Below are positions 40,905 through 54,504 of a stretch of 64,000 bases of DNA, in pieces (the first letter of the stretch is position 1; each line of letters starts with the position of its first letter). The notes under the pieces were generated by a model, which worked only from the letters and a program-made list of their open reading frames with translations, was not told the origin of the DNA and ran no database searches. The DNA is from Mesoplasma seiffertii ATCC 49495 (GTDB lineage: Bacteria > Bacillota_I > Bacilli_A > Mycoplasmatales > Mycoplasmataceae). The position numbers and the translations under genes were made by a program. The DNA lies in NCBI RefSeq assembly GCF_000518725.1, contig NZ_KI912485.1:127866-191865 (forward strand). Reading direction: 5' to 3'.

Positions 40905-41610
40905 TATAGGATGTCGAAAAGTTTTCTAAGTTAATTTTATGTTCGGAAATTTCAATAATTTGGTTTTCTTTAGAATAAAGAACTGAAATTCTTGACATAA
41001 TCAATTCTTGATCATCATCGATCAAGAATTGATTATCCACCTCACTTTTTTTCTGAACTTCCAGTTTAGAAGTAAGTTTAGATGGCAAAATACTATTTTC
41101 TAATAAATACTCCATTAAAGAATATTCTATTTTTTCAAAATCTAATAGTTTAAAAAGACTTTTATTTAAAAAAGATTTAGTGTATCTTACTGGCTTATCG
41201 TTTACATAAAAAACTTTAATATAAGAAATAAAGTCATAAACATTAACATCATTAATGCTTAAGTTTAATTTGGCAATTAAAGAAATTAAAGATTTAGTAT
41301 TTAAATTAGTTTCAATAAAGATAACCTGCTTGCTTGACTGTAATTGTTTTCTAATAGATTCGATTTTATTAAACGAAAAGTCGTCATTAAGAAAATAGCC
41401 ACTGCCTTTTTTAGATTTTATTAATCCTCTAATCTTCAAATCTAAAAAAGCGCTTCTTACAGTTTCTCTACTAACTTTAAATTTTGTTATTAAAAAATTT
41501 TCGCTTGGTAAAGGACTACTTTTATCAAACCTTTCGCTTTTTATAACCGACAAAATATAAAAAATTATTTTTTCACACTTAGTTTGATCTTTAACTTCTA
41601 ACTCATTCAT
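40891..41610 (-). CDS. GntR-family transcription regulator, TreR-like
   Basis: 239 residues. An N-terminal winged helix comes first (SENFLITKFKVSRETVRSAF near residue 36, then a GSGYF wing near 69), followed by a UTRA-type ligand domain with strand pattern YDFISYIKVFYVNDKPVRYT near 124. GntR regulators with this domain bind sugars or sugar phosphates (TreR binds trehalose-6-phosphate). No TGA codon is used. It is the last gene of the sugar operon and probably controls it through the TTGTAT-type operator at 56215-56230. Which ligand it senses is unknown. Confidence 0.85.
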   Translation of the reverse strand: MNELEVKDQTKCEKIIFYILSVIKSERFDKSSPLPSENFLITKFKVSRETVRSAFLDLKIRGLIKSKKGSGYFLNDDFSFNKIESIRKQLQSSKQVIFIETNLNTKSLISLIAKLNLSINDVNVYDFISYIKVFYVNDKPVRYTKSFLNKSLFKLLDFEKIEYSLMEYLLENSILPSKLTSKLEVQKKSEVDNQFLIDDDQELIMSRISVLYSKENQIIEISEHKINLENFSTSYIKYL

Positions 41611-41613
41611 AAA

Positions 41614-43230
<1,617 letters not shown>

Positions 43231-43231
43231 T

Positions 43232-45526
43232 TTATACCTCAATATTAAGATTTGTTTTAATCAAATAATTTTCTCCAAATATATTTATTAAAAGAGGTTC
43301 TCCCTCAATAATTTCCAATTCAAGATTCGTTTTGGTTCTCAGAACTTTTAAAATTCTGTTTCTAAAGTTTATCCTAAACTCATATCCAGTTCATTGCTTA
43401 GGAAGTCTAGGCTCTAAATAGATTTGGCCTTCTCTTATTATCATTCCACCAAAACCTTCAACAATTGTTAAATAGCTTCCAGCCATACTTGTTATATGCA
43501 ATCCCTCATCGCTGTCATTATTATAATTATCCAAATCAAGACGAGCAGTTCGTTTATAAAACTCATAAGCTTTTTCCATTAAATTTAGTTTTGCAGCAAT
43601 AATGGAGTGTACACAAGGACTCAGACTAGATTCATGAACAGTATATTTTTCATAAAATTCAAAATTTTTCGCAATTGTAGGTTTTGTGTAGTTATCCCAT
43701 AGATAATAAATACCTTGTAAAACATCAGCTTGCTTTATATAGGGACTTCTTAAAATTTTGTCTCAAGATCAATTTTTATTTAGTGGGAGATCAGATTTAG
43801 GAATTAAAGATTTTTCTTTAAACTCTTTATCTAAAAATGTATCGTGTTGAACAAAAATACCTAAATCTTTATCTTCAGGAAGATACATATTTTGAGCAAT
43901 ATCTTTTCATCTTTCAAGAGTTTCTTTAGAAAGGTTTATTCTTTCAAAACTTATCTTCAGTTCTTTAACCATTTTTAAGGTATATTCAATTGTTCACTTT
44001 GCCATTGTATTTGTTAATCAATTATTATTGACATTATTTTCATATTCATTAGGTCCTGTGACACCATGTATCATTCATTTCTCCTTAATCTTTGAATAAT
44101 GTACTCTCGAAGCTCAAAATTTTGAAATCTCTAGCATTATTTCTATTCCAAAAGTTTTGATATAATCATAATCACCTGTATAATTTGTGTAATTATAAAT
44201 AGCATAAACAATTGCAGCATTTCGATGAATTTCTTCAAATGTAATTTCTCATTCATTGTGGCATTCAACACCATTAAAAGTAACCATTGGATACAATGCT
44301 CCTTCAAGACCAAGCGACTTAGCATTTTCCTTGGCTTTTTCTAAATGATTGTAGCGGTATTTTAATAGATTCTTTGTAAGATTTGGAGAAGCAGCTTTCA
44401 AATATAAAGGAATACAATAAGCTTCTGTATCTCAATAAGTAGCTCCCCCATATTTTTCGCCTGTAAATCCTTTGGGACCAATATTTAATCTTTCATCGCC
44501 TCCATAGTAAGTGGAAAACAATTGAAATAAATTAAATCTAATTGCTTGTTGATCTAGATCACTTCCAAAAATTTTCACGTCACAAGTTTGTCATCTTTGT
44601 TCTCAACAACTAACATGTGATTTTTTTAAGTCTTCGTATGTTTCTTTAGATAGTTTTTTAAATATTAGGTCTGCTGAGTTTTCAAGATTAGATTCTAAAT
44701 GATTCAATGTATTAACTAAAACAATTTTTTTAACTATTGTTAAAGGTGTATTTGCTTTTAATGAAAATTTATAGTTTGCTTCAGCATACAAGTTTTTACT
44801 TGAATATTTTGTGACGTATGGTTTAATATTGAACTCATTTTGACCCTTAACACCTATTGCAAATCTTTGCACATCAAAATTATTTTTTTTCATTTTTGAA
44901 GATACAAATAATTGATCACTAGTTGCGTTAGATTTTATAGGTTCTCAAAACTTTTCACCGTAATTAGCATCTTTATTATTGACGTCACCGTTTATGTAAC
45001 TCGTTACTTCAATGTCAGTGTCTTGATTGCAGGTAATAGTATATTTAATTGCACATAATTCTTTTTGGTTAAGTGAAATAAATCTTTCGGTACTAACATG
45101 TATCTCTTTTTTATTTAGAGTTACTGTAAACGTTCTATAAAGAACCCCCTCTTTCATATTTAGGCTTCTCTCAAATTTAGATGGCTTATTTTTAAATAAA
45201 TCTAATTCAATCCCATCAACTTTAATATTAATACCTAAGAAATTTACAGCGTTAATTACTTTACCAAAATATTTGGGATATCCATTTTTTCATCAACCAA
45301 CAATTGTTTTGTCCGGATATCATAGTCCGCCAATATATGTACCTTGATGTGAGTCCCCAGAATAAGTTTCTTCAAAGTTACCTCGCATTCCCATGTATTC
45401 ATTTCCTAATGAAGTTATAGACTCACTTAGTTTAAAATCAGATGCATTATCAGCAAGACTCTCTTCAGTTAATATTCAAGGATCAATCTTAAATATTCTT
45501 TTAGTATCTTCAGTATTTTTTTTCAT
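43232..45526 (-). CDS. GH65 disaccharide phosphorylase (kojibiose/maltose/trehalose phosphorylase family)
   Basis: 764 residues, the normal size. It has an N-terminal beta-sandwich (about 1-270), a helical linker and an (alpha/alpha)6 barrel with GYGGATYWDTE-like sequence near 368. The catalytic acid Glu sits in [11 protein letters not shown] near 489, and the phosphate-contact segment [10 protein letters not shown] lies near 660. The enzyme would split an alpha-linked glucose disaccharide with phosphate and release beta-glucose-1-phosphate. Beta-phosphoglucomutase in the divergent operon uses exactly that product. I cannot tell the disaccharide. Its ATG abuts the GH31 stop codon with no gap. 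Confidence 0.9.
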
Positions 45527-47806
45527 TTATTTGTGCCTTTCAATTGATATTTTTTTATTTTCATTAACCAATATAAACTCAAATTTAGATTTAATGTACG
45601 CCAACTTAAAATCTTTGTTTAAACCTCTGTAATATACAATGCCAGTTTCAGCTTTGTAAATAAATTCTATATGCTCATACTCATTTTTTTCAATACTATT
45701 TTTTGATAATCCGTCGTCATCAAAAAAGATGCTTTTTATTGTGGAATTGTTAAACATATCAAATATTTCTACAACAACTTTGGAGAAAAAACCATTTGTT
45801 TTTTTCTTATCGGGATTAGTAAAAATCATAGATTGATTTTCAATAAATATTCCCATTTGATGGTAATCAATATTTCTTATTATTGATTTTCCAGGTTTAT
45901 GAAATTGTTTTGTTTCATAGTCAATTCATCCTTTTTGATTTTTTGGTAAGTAAACAATTCGTTTAAAAGTATTTTTTTGTAAAATTGGAGCGACCATAAT
46001 ACTGTTAACCATATATTGATCATCAATATTATAAGACTCTAAATCATTTTCAAAGTTATATAAAAGAGGTACAGCAAATGGTTTTCCTTCCGTATGAACT
46101 TTAAAAAATTCAGTATACAACGTTGGAATTAATTTATAACGAAGTTTTACAACACTAGCAATTGCCTTAGTTGTTTTATCATTAAATGATCATGGTTCTT
46201 GAAAACGCTTTCCAATAGAACAATGATTTCTGAATAGTCCAAAAAAAACATTGGCTTGATATCATCTTGTAAGTAATTCAGCAGAAGCATCATATTCAAA
46301 TCCTCCAATATCTTGACCAGCCATTGGAATTCCGGATAATCCCATGTTTAATATCATTGGTAGAGATTGCCTTAATTGAAATCAATATGAAAAATTATCA
46401 CCAGTTCATACTGCTGCATATTTTTGAACACCAGCTGCACAAGATCTTGTAACAATGTGGGGTCTAATATCAGATGATAACATTGCTTCATAGGTGGCTT
46501 TAACTTGATATGTTCCATAATTATTATGAACTTCATGATGTGTCCTTGTTTCACCATTAACATTATGTAATGCATTTACATCTACTGTATGTGTATCGTT
46601 AAATACAGCTGGTTCGTTCATATCTAATCAAATTCCTTTAATTTGGTTTTTTAAATAAAATTGTAGGCATTGTTTTCAAAAATTGATACCATTTTGATTA
46701 AAAAAGTCAGGGAAAGCACATAGTCCTGGCCAAACTTCTCCGAGATACTCTCTATTATTATTTGAATCTTTGATAAAAGCTTTTTGTTGTTTGCCTTTGA
46801 TGTATAAGTTAAACGTATCCTCAGCTTTTATACCGGGATTAACAATAGGAACTATTTCTACCCCTTTTTTCCGACAATCAATGACTAATTTTTTTAAGTT
46901 TTCAAAACGTTTTTGATCGACTGTAAAGGACTTCATCTTGTCCATATACAAAATGTCTAAATAAACTGCATCTAAATAAATATTTGAAGACATTGACATT
47001 TTTATGAGTTCATGAATCTTCGCTGTATTTTCATAACTATGTCTTGATAAATGATGGCCCAATGCCCATTTAGTTGGCAAAAATGGCATTCCAGTAAGTT
47101 TAAAATACTTGGAAATGGTATTTTTGATTGAGTTTTCCAAAATAAAATAAATGTCTAAATCATTTTGATCAACTTGAATAATAAACTTATCAGATGATTT
47201 CATATTATATTTGACTCTTGTAGGATTATCCACAAAAACACCAATATTACTATCTATATTTTTATTTATAATATTAAAGTTCACAGCTCCATATAATTCT
47301 CGATCTTCATCGCTATGAGCTTTATATAAATCTGTTGCTCAATTTGACGTATCAGTAAATTTCTTATCAAGGTTTAAACCTGTTTTTTCTCCAAAACCAA
47401 AAAATCTATCAGTTTCAGAAGATTGAATTGAACAAGTTAAAAGATCATCTTCCAAATAAATTTTTTCAATTGTTATATAATTTTTTTTATTACTAATTGC
47501 TATCTTATTAGCATCTATTTTAATTTTTGCTTTACCAATTTTGATTTGCTTGGTATTAACGCTTTGAACTTTTTCTTTAATAAAATTATGACTTATCTTA
47601 TCATTAATTATTTTTTGATCGAGTACTATTTGTGCTCTTACAATGTCATCAAAAGATTCAATGAAAATAGACACCCGATTTTCAAAATTAATTTTGCATT
47701 TTGTTGCGTCTATTTTTTCTATTGATTTAAATCTAAATGTAGTAGTAATATTGTTAACTTTGTTAGAAGGTTTGACAGACAAACTAGAGTTATTTATTTT
47801 AGTCAT
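45527..47806 (-). CDS. GH31 alpha-glucosidase/alpha-xylosidase
   Basis: 759 residues. The N-terminal beta-sandwich has FGFGEKTGLNLDKK near 137. The barrel carries the nucleophile motif IWLDMNEPAVF near residue 392 and the acid in AVWTGDNFSYW near 468. These are the two GH31 signatures. Family members remove terminal alpha-linked glucose (or xylose) from oligosaccharides. No signal peptide is seen, so it acts in the cytoplasm after import. The gene starts 5 bases after the ABC ATPase gene and its stop touches the GH65 ATG, so expression is tightly coupled. Confidence 0.9.
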
Positions 47807-47811
47807 ATTTT

Positions 47812-48897
47812 TTATCCAATTCTATTGTTAGTTACCCCATTAAATAAGTGATATTTGTTAATTTTGATTCCACATTTAGTGTCTAATTTAGTTTTATCGT
47901 CTTTGCCAGTTGTAATAATAATATTTTGACCAAGAGTCATTTCACATGTAATTTGTTTATTCATTCCTAATAACTCAATATTTATCACGAGCATGATCAA
48001 ATTAGCATTTTCATCAGCTGCGGAAACAATTTGAGCATCTTCAGAACGAAAACCTAAATAAACTTTTTCAATTTTTTCAGCTTTTATTAAGTCAACTTCT
48101 TCTTGTGTTAATTTAACTTTGTAATCATTTAAGTTTGAAATAAATGTATCATTTTCAACTGTCCCTTCTAAAATATTCATAGTCGGTGTTCCAATAAATT
48201 TAGCCACAAATAAGTTTTTTGGTTTATTGTAGAAATCTTCAGGCTGACCAACTTGTTGAATGATTTGGTTATTCATTAAAACAATTTTTGTAGCCATTGT
48301 CATTGCCTCAAGTTGATCGTGAGTTACATAAACTGTAGTAGTCCCAAGCATACGATGAATTGATACTAATTCAGTGCGCATACTTTCACGTAACTTGGCG
48401 TCTAAATTTGATAAAGGCTCATCCATTAAGAATAATTTTGGTTTACGAACAATCGCACGTCCTAATGCAACACGCTGCTGTTGTCCTCCAGAAAGTTCTT
48501 TTGGTTTTTTAAATAAGTACTTTTCAATACTTAATAATTTTGCTGCAGCTCTAACTCTATAATTGATGACCTCTTTTTTCTCGTGCTTCATTTCAAGTCC
48601 AAAAGCCATATTTTTGTACACATTATAGTGAGGATATAAAGCATAGCTTTGAAAAACCATTGCGATATCTCTATCTTTTGGCAATAAATTATTTACTTTA
48701 ACTTCGTCAAAAAGTAAGTCTCCTTTAGTAATTGAATTTAAACCAGCAATAATTCTTAACAATGTCGTTTTTCCGCAACCGGAAGGACCAAGAATAACAC
48801 AAAAATCATTATCTTCTATTTCCAAATTAATGTTTTCCAATGTGTAAAAAGAGTTTCCTTCATACTTTTTAGAAATATTTCTTAATTCCACTTTCAT
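47812..48897 (-). CDS. Sugar ABC transporter ATP-binding protein (MsmK/UgpC type)
   Basis: 361 residues. Walker A GPSGCGKTT lies near 37, Q-loop FQSYALYPHY near 82, signature LSGGQQQR near 135, Walker B LFLMDEPLSNLD near 155 and H-loop VTHDQLEAM near 190. An OB-type regulatory domain follows from about residue 235. This is the MsmK/MalK type that drives carbohydrate importers. No TGA codon is used. It starts 4 bases before the end of the malG-like permease gene and is followed after 5 bases by the GH31 gene. Confidence 0.93.
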   Translation of the reverse strand: MKVELRNISKKYEGNSFYTLENINLEIEDNDFCVILGPSGCGKTTLLRIIAGLNSITKGDLLFDEVKVNNLLPKDRDIAMVFQSYALYPHYNVYKNMAFGLEMKHEKKEVINYRVRAAAKLLSIEKYLFKKPKELSGGQQQRVALGRAIVRKPKLFLMDEPLSNLDAKLRESMRTELVSIHRMLGTTTVYVTHDQLEAMTMATKIVLMNNQIIQQVGQPEDFYNKPKNLFVAKFIGTPTMNILEGTVENDTFISNLNDYKVKLTQEEVDLIKAEKIEKVYLGFRSEDAQIVSAADENANLIMLVINIELLGMNKQITCEMTLGQNIIITTGKDDKTKLDTKCGIKINKYHLFNGVTNNRIG

Positions 48898-48901
48898 AAA
48901 A

Positions 48902-51475
48902 TTATCCTTTCACTCCGGCAGCAGATAATCCACCAGTAATATTTTTTTGCAATGATAAAAATAAGATACTAATTGGTAAAGCAACTATTAACGAACCAGC
49001 AGCAAATGAACCTTGTGCCACTGTTGTGCCGCTATTAATTAGCGTTTGAAGTCCTGTAGCCATTGTATATTGTGATTTATCGTTTAGTAATACAAGTGGT
49101 AGTAATACATCTCCAAATGGCCCAATAAATGATCACAAAGCAATAACTGATAACATTGGTTTAGCTAATGGCAACATAATTCTTGTAAAAATTGTTCAGT
49201 TCCCACAGCCATCAATTTTGGCAGCATCATCAATGTCAGTAGAAATGTTGTCCATATAACCTTTTAATACAAACACATTGCCTGGAATTCCTCCACCCGT
49301 ATAAATCAATATCAACATGACTTGGCCTGAAATACCAAACCTATTTTGCAATAATTGATGCATAATATAGAAGGCAACAAAACTCGATACTGTAGGAATC
49401 ATTTGAATTAACATAACACTCATTAGACCAATGCGTTTCCCCTTAAATCTAAATCTGCTAAAAGCATATCCAATTAGCGCTGTAATACCAACCATTAGAA
49501 TCATACAAATTGAAGCAATAACTAATGAATTTACTAATCAATTCAAAAATAATGTTTCGTTAAATAGATATTTAAAATTATCAGAAGCAAATTTAAAATT
49601 GACAAAGTCAAAAATTCCTTGTTTACCAATTTCTCCATCCATACCTTTTGAAGCATTGGAAGAAAATCAATTAAATGCTTGAATTATAATTTGAAGAATT
49701 GGAACTGCTATCATCAATACTCATAAAATTAAAACTATGTAGGTTGCGACTAATCCTATTTTTCCAGCAGTTGTAAGTGGAGGTTTATCAGAAAGATATA
49801 ACTTTCCAAATGTCTCGGTCATAAAACGAATATACTTTATATGAATGTTAATTTTTTCTTCTTTTATTTGCTTTTCGATTTCAAAAATCAATTGGTTTTG
49901 ATATTTTGAAATAGCGTTTTGAGAAACATCATTTGTTCTTATTATTGTGCGAGCTTTTTTATTTGACTCATAGGTGTATATTTCGTTTTTAAGAATTTCA
50001 AAAATAATAGTTTTTTCAGCCAAATCAGCATTCAATTGTAGCTCTTTAAAAACTGCTTTTACAATACAAATATATTTTGCTCATAAGTGACTTTTATTGA
50101 TATTATTTATTTTATTGTTTACAAAAAATATATTATCTAATTTTGAATTATTCAAAATTTTCTTAATAGTTTCCCCAAAGTTGATGTTTATTTCAAAAGC
50201 TAATTTCATAATTAAAATTTCAAAGATCATTTGAGCACTTCTTAATCTTGCTTCATTATTTTTTTTATTATCATCATAAGAAAAAGCTAAACTTGCCATT
50301 TTAATAATTTGAAGATGTTTATAATATTTGTTAAATGTTAAGTGTTTAGATTTAAAAAATGTTTCTGACAAAGCTGTAGAAAAATCGAGTAAATCATACT
50401 TTTTAAAAACAAACTTGGCATTTGATAATGCTTTTGGATTTATCCTTATTACTTTGCCATTTATTTTAATGACACTAGGATGGTTAAAATTTGAAGTTTT
50501 CTTGACAATATTTTTTCGACCGATATTCAGTAAATCACGATTTGTCAAATATCTTAATTCTTTGGCAATGTTATCGTTAATTTCTTTAGAGATATAAAGT
50601 CTAAACTTTTCTTTTGATCTTTTTTTTCTAATAAAACGTTTAAGCAAACTGTCTTTATGCTCTTTAATTTGATATTCAGTGACTATTCCCAAAATATGTG
50701 AAATTACTTGCTTAATATTATCATCACTCACATCAGTAGTTTTCAATTCATTAAATAGCATTTTTAAAAGAATATTTATATTATTAAAAATAAAATCTTC
50801 TGACAAATTTTCATGGACTACTAAGCTTGTCGAAGTAAAATCACTAATTTCACGTTGTGCTTCATAACTAAGTAAAAATATTTTAGCAATAATTTTACCG
50901 ATAGATTTTTTATTAATTAATTCGAAAAAATTCACAATAATAGCATTTAATCTTTTTCATTGATATTTAAACTCATAGCTTTCAAAATTTTTAAATCCGA
51001 AATAATTAATATCCTTCATAGACTCATTTTCTTGATACCAATTAAATTTTTGTTCAGTTAAGATGTTATTTTCATAAATTTTTAACATGGCAATTTTATT
51101 CATCACTTCGTTTGCTGAGTTTATTTCAAAATTTAATTTGTCATCAAATTTTGAAAATGCATTAGCTAACAATAATAACAAAAATGATTGACTTAAATTC
51201 TCGTTATCAGTAGCAATAGATATTTTTTTAAAAATGTCTACAATACTACCAAACATATAATTGTTTTTAACAAAAATTTTATACTCAGAAACTTTTTCGG
51301 TAACAGCGATTAAATCATTTTTAAATATGGTTTTTTTTAAAATTGATCAATAATTTTTTTTAAAATCGTTATTAGAGTATTTTTTAACTGGTCTCAATAA
51401 AATATCAAAGTCTAAAGGTTGTTTACGATTGTTAAAAAGATTTGTTTGATGGTTAATTTGATGCTTATCATTCAT
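48902..51475 (-). CDS. Sugar ABC permease, MalG type, with a long N-terminal extension
   Basis: 857 residues, against roughly 280 for usual MalG permeases. The first about 530 residues are soluble, Asn/Lys/Ile-rich and mostly helical, with no known domain. The last about 300 form the permease, with six helices and the EAA loop IDDAAKIDGCGNWTIFTRI near residue 754. The frame is unbroken through several TGA-encoded Trp, and the ATG at 51475 has an AGGGAGA site, so this is one gene, not two. The extension could bind the partner permease, the lipoprotein or the cytoskeleton; the sequence does not say. It lies 14 bases after the MalF-type gene. Confidence 0.85.
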
Positions 51476-51489
51476 AAAAAATATCTCCC

Positions 51490-53919
51490 TTAATTTTTAA
51501 AAGCTTTCATATTTTTAAAACCAATAGCTGAAACTCCAACAACAAATGCTGAAGATACAATGACAAATGCAGAGGCTAGTCCATAAGTATATGATTGCTG
51601 CTGTGTTGACAGTTTATAAACAAATGAAATTAAGATATCAGTGATACCAGGGTTTCCTGGATAAGGGAAACCTTCAGAATTTAAGGCCACACCGTTTGCT
51701 CCGTATAAACTAAAAATTCCAAAGTTTCCAAAGTTAAATGTAAATTGTCCGACTAATAAAGGGGCAATTTGTGTGATGACAATAGGAATCGTAATTTTTA
51801 TTAATTGACGACGTTTATTTGCACCATCAATCATTGCTGAATCATAAAGATCTTTTGGTATACCTTGAATTACACCAGTTATTAACAAGAATAAATAGGA
51901 TTGACCTAATCAAGCTTGAATAAAAATTAATGCTACTCTAACTTGAGTTTCTTGTCTAGTTCATCCGTCAACACCAAAAATTTTTTTAGTAAATTCGTTG
52001 AAAGATTCATTTGCAAATAACAGACTAAACATCATGATCATAATAAATGCCGGTACTGCTCAAGGAAGAATTAAGAATAATCTAAAGAAACTTTTTCCCT
52101 TTAGTCTATCATTATTTACTAGTAGCGCAGCAATTGTACCTGCAGCGACTGAACCTCCTGTCGCAAAAATAACTCATATAAAAGTTCAAAGCATTACATA
52201 TTTAAAAGATGTTGTATATTTTCCGCCAAAGATAGCTTTAAAGTTATCAACACCAACTCAACTAATATATTGTCCTGGTCGAGCAGGATCAAAACCCTTA
52301 CCGTAGTTAGTAAAAGCAATTAATAGAGTAGCTATAATAGGAACTAGTATTACAAAAATAATTCCAATCATTGCGGGTAAAGAAAGAATGTAAGGTGTAC
52401 CTTGAGATTTTAAAAAAGCTCTTGTTTGTCTTCATGTATTGGGGCGTGCTCCAATATGCATTTGTTTAGAGACATTTTTCGCATCAACGATAGATAAAGT
52501 AATAATAAGTGAAGAGATAACTATCAAAATTAATCCAATTATACCTTCAATCATGAAAAACCTTCCATCATTAACATTTGGATTACTTGCCCCAAAATCA
52601 ATCAGACCAAGAATACCATTACCTCCGACGTTCCCAATTCCAAAACCATAACTCACAAATAAAGCAATTATTGGAATAGTTAGAAACATTAAAAAACCTT
52701 TTTTGTATTGTTTATTTAGCATTTGGCCAACACCAGGAATTATTGCTAAAAAAGGTACCATTCACTTTTTGTAGTTACTTACTTCGACAGGAAAACTATT
52801 ATTAATATTTTCTATTTCAGAGTTGTAACTTATATAATTTTTTTTCAATTCATTTTTAAATAAATGTTTTAAATATTTTAACTGAGTTTTTGTCTTTGTA
52901 TATTCATTAGAATTTTTTATGCTTTTTATTTCTTGTTTGTATTGTTGTTTAATATTTTTTATTTCACTTTGAGTTACAGCAAGAGTTATCTCATTTTTAA
53001 ATTCATCTTTAAAATGAATTATCTTTTCTTTGGTTTTTTCATTATAATAAGTTTTCTTGCTTCTTAAACTTTCAACAGTTTTTTTTGCTTGTTTAATTAG
53101 GCTTTCATATTCTGATTTGATAGCAATTTTTTTTAGAAGAAATTTTTGTTTAACAAGGGCTTTTAATGATTTAACTTCATAATCATAGCTTATTTCCTTA
53201 CCTCTATCTAAAATTGTAGATTGCATTTTTAGTTTATCTGTAACTGGTAGTTTTCTTGATATTTTTTTTAAATCATGGTTTATTTCTTTTTTTAAATCAT
53301 TTTTTTTGTTGTTAAAATCTTTAATATTTTGTCCCTTACTTTTCATATAAAAAGTATCGCCGTTGTTAGTAATAAGCATTTTCATTTCTTTAACTTTTCG
53401 CTTAGCAATATCAAAAGATATGTTGATTCATTGATTTTCTAATCTGTAAATAAACTTAGCTGAATAAATTTCAAATTTTGTATAATGCTTATTCATTTTA
53501 GTTTTAAAATCTTTAAGTTCTTTTATCTTTGCCTCATAACTAATTTTTGCCAATTGTTTACGAGCTTTCAAATCAAACATTTCTTTTACAAATTGATCAT
53601 CTTTTGGAGAAAAATAATTTTCTATTTCAAATTTGTTAAATATTACTTTTCCATTAGTATCTTTTTGTAAAAATTTTATAAATTTTTTGTTAAATTTATC
53701 TCTTAAATCATTTTTAAATTCAGTTATGCCAAACTTTTCAAAAATTTTAGCTATTTGTTTATTAGAAAAAGTATACGAAGTATCTTTGAAGTTATCGTCA
53801 TCGTAAGTTTCATCAATTTCTTTAAAAAGATCAGTAAACTCTTTGAAATTTAATTTTGAAAGTTCATTATAAACTTTTTCCCTAGTGCTTAAACGTTTTA
53901 AATTTTCCAAATCTTGCAT
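51490..53919 (-). CDS. Sugar ABC permease, MalF type, with a long N-terminal extension
   Basis: 809 residues. The first about 385 residues are charged, Lys/Glu-rich and helical with likely coiled coil. Next comes a small helical membrane part (from MVPFLAIIPGVGQMLNKQYK, near 387) and the permease with about six more helices and the EAA loop DSAMIDGANKRRQLIKI near residue 690. A usual MalF has about 300-500 residues. TGA-encoded Trp is spread along the frame, which is unbroken. The ATG has AAGAAAT-type spacing and weak ribosome site. With the MalG-type partner it forms the importer channel. Confidence 0.85.
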
Positions 53920-53936
53920 TTTTTCACCTATTTCTT

Positions 53937-54440
53937 TTAAAATTTATATTCTCTATTTTTCATTTTCTTATAGCTATAATTACGCTTTGAATCGTAAATG
54001 TCTTTCACTATAAAAAAGAAAGAAATTAGAATACCAATGAATAATAATATTGATAAGATGTCAAAAACTGTTACTCTTTTTAGTACTATAATTGGTACAA
54101 AAGCAAATCCCAGTCAAATTATTAATCAAAAGATAACAAAAACTTTTCCGACAGTTATTTTATTAAGAGCAATAACTATGTAAGATACAAACATTATTAA
54201 AAAAATAGCACCAGTGATGTATTGAATTAGTCAAACTTTTGTAGCAGTACTTATAAATTTATCCATCTCTTTTGAATTTTTTCTTATTCCCTGATTAACA
54301 GCAGTTAATGTATTGTTGCTTAAATCAAACAACATATGAATTGTCAATAATAGAATGTAAATTATAGAAATTACTAATAAGATATAAAAAACTTTTTTAT
54401 TAATATTAACTTTAAATTTATTGTAGTTTCTTATTTCCAT
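53937..54440 (-). CDS. Small membrane protein in the sugar operon, 167 residues
   Basis: Four hydrophobic helices (about residues 18-40, 70-90, 95-115 and 122-142), with a basic C-terminus. Not recognised. It lies between the binding lipoprotein and the first permease gene, with an AAGGAGAA site. Such a position suggests an auxiliary part of the importer. TGA-encoded Trp are in the helices. Confidence 0.7.
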
Positions 54441-54504
54441 ATTTCTCCTTCAACTTAACTTTATAAAGATCTATTTATAGTAGTTATTATGGTTATAAGA
54501 ATTT

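Noticed and set aside
49431-49682. A forward-strand open frame within the MalG-type permease
   Set aside because: It is antisense to a permease with an EAA loop, and it has no ribosome site.
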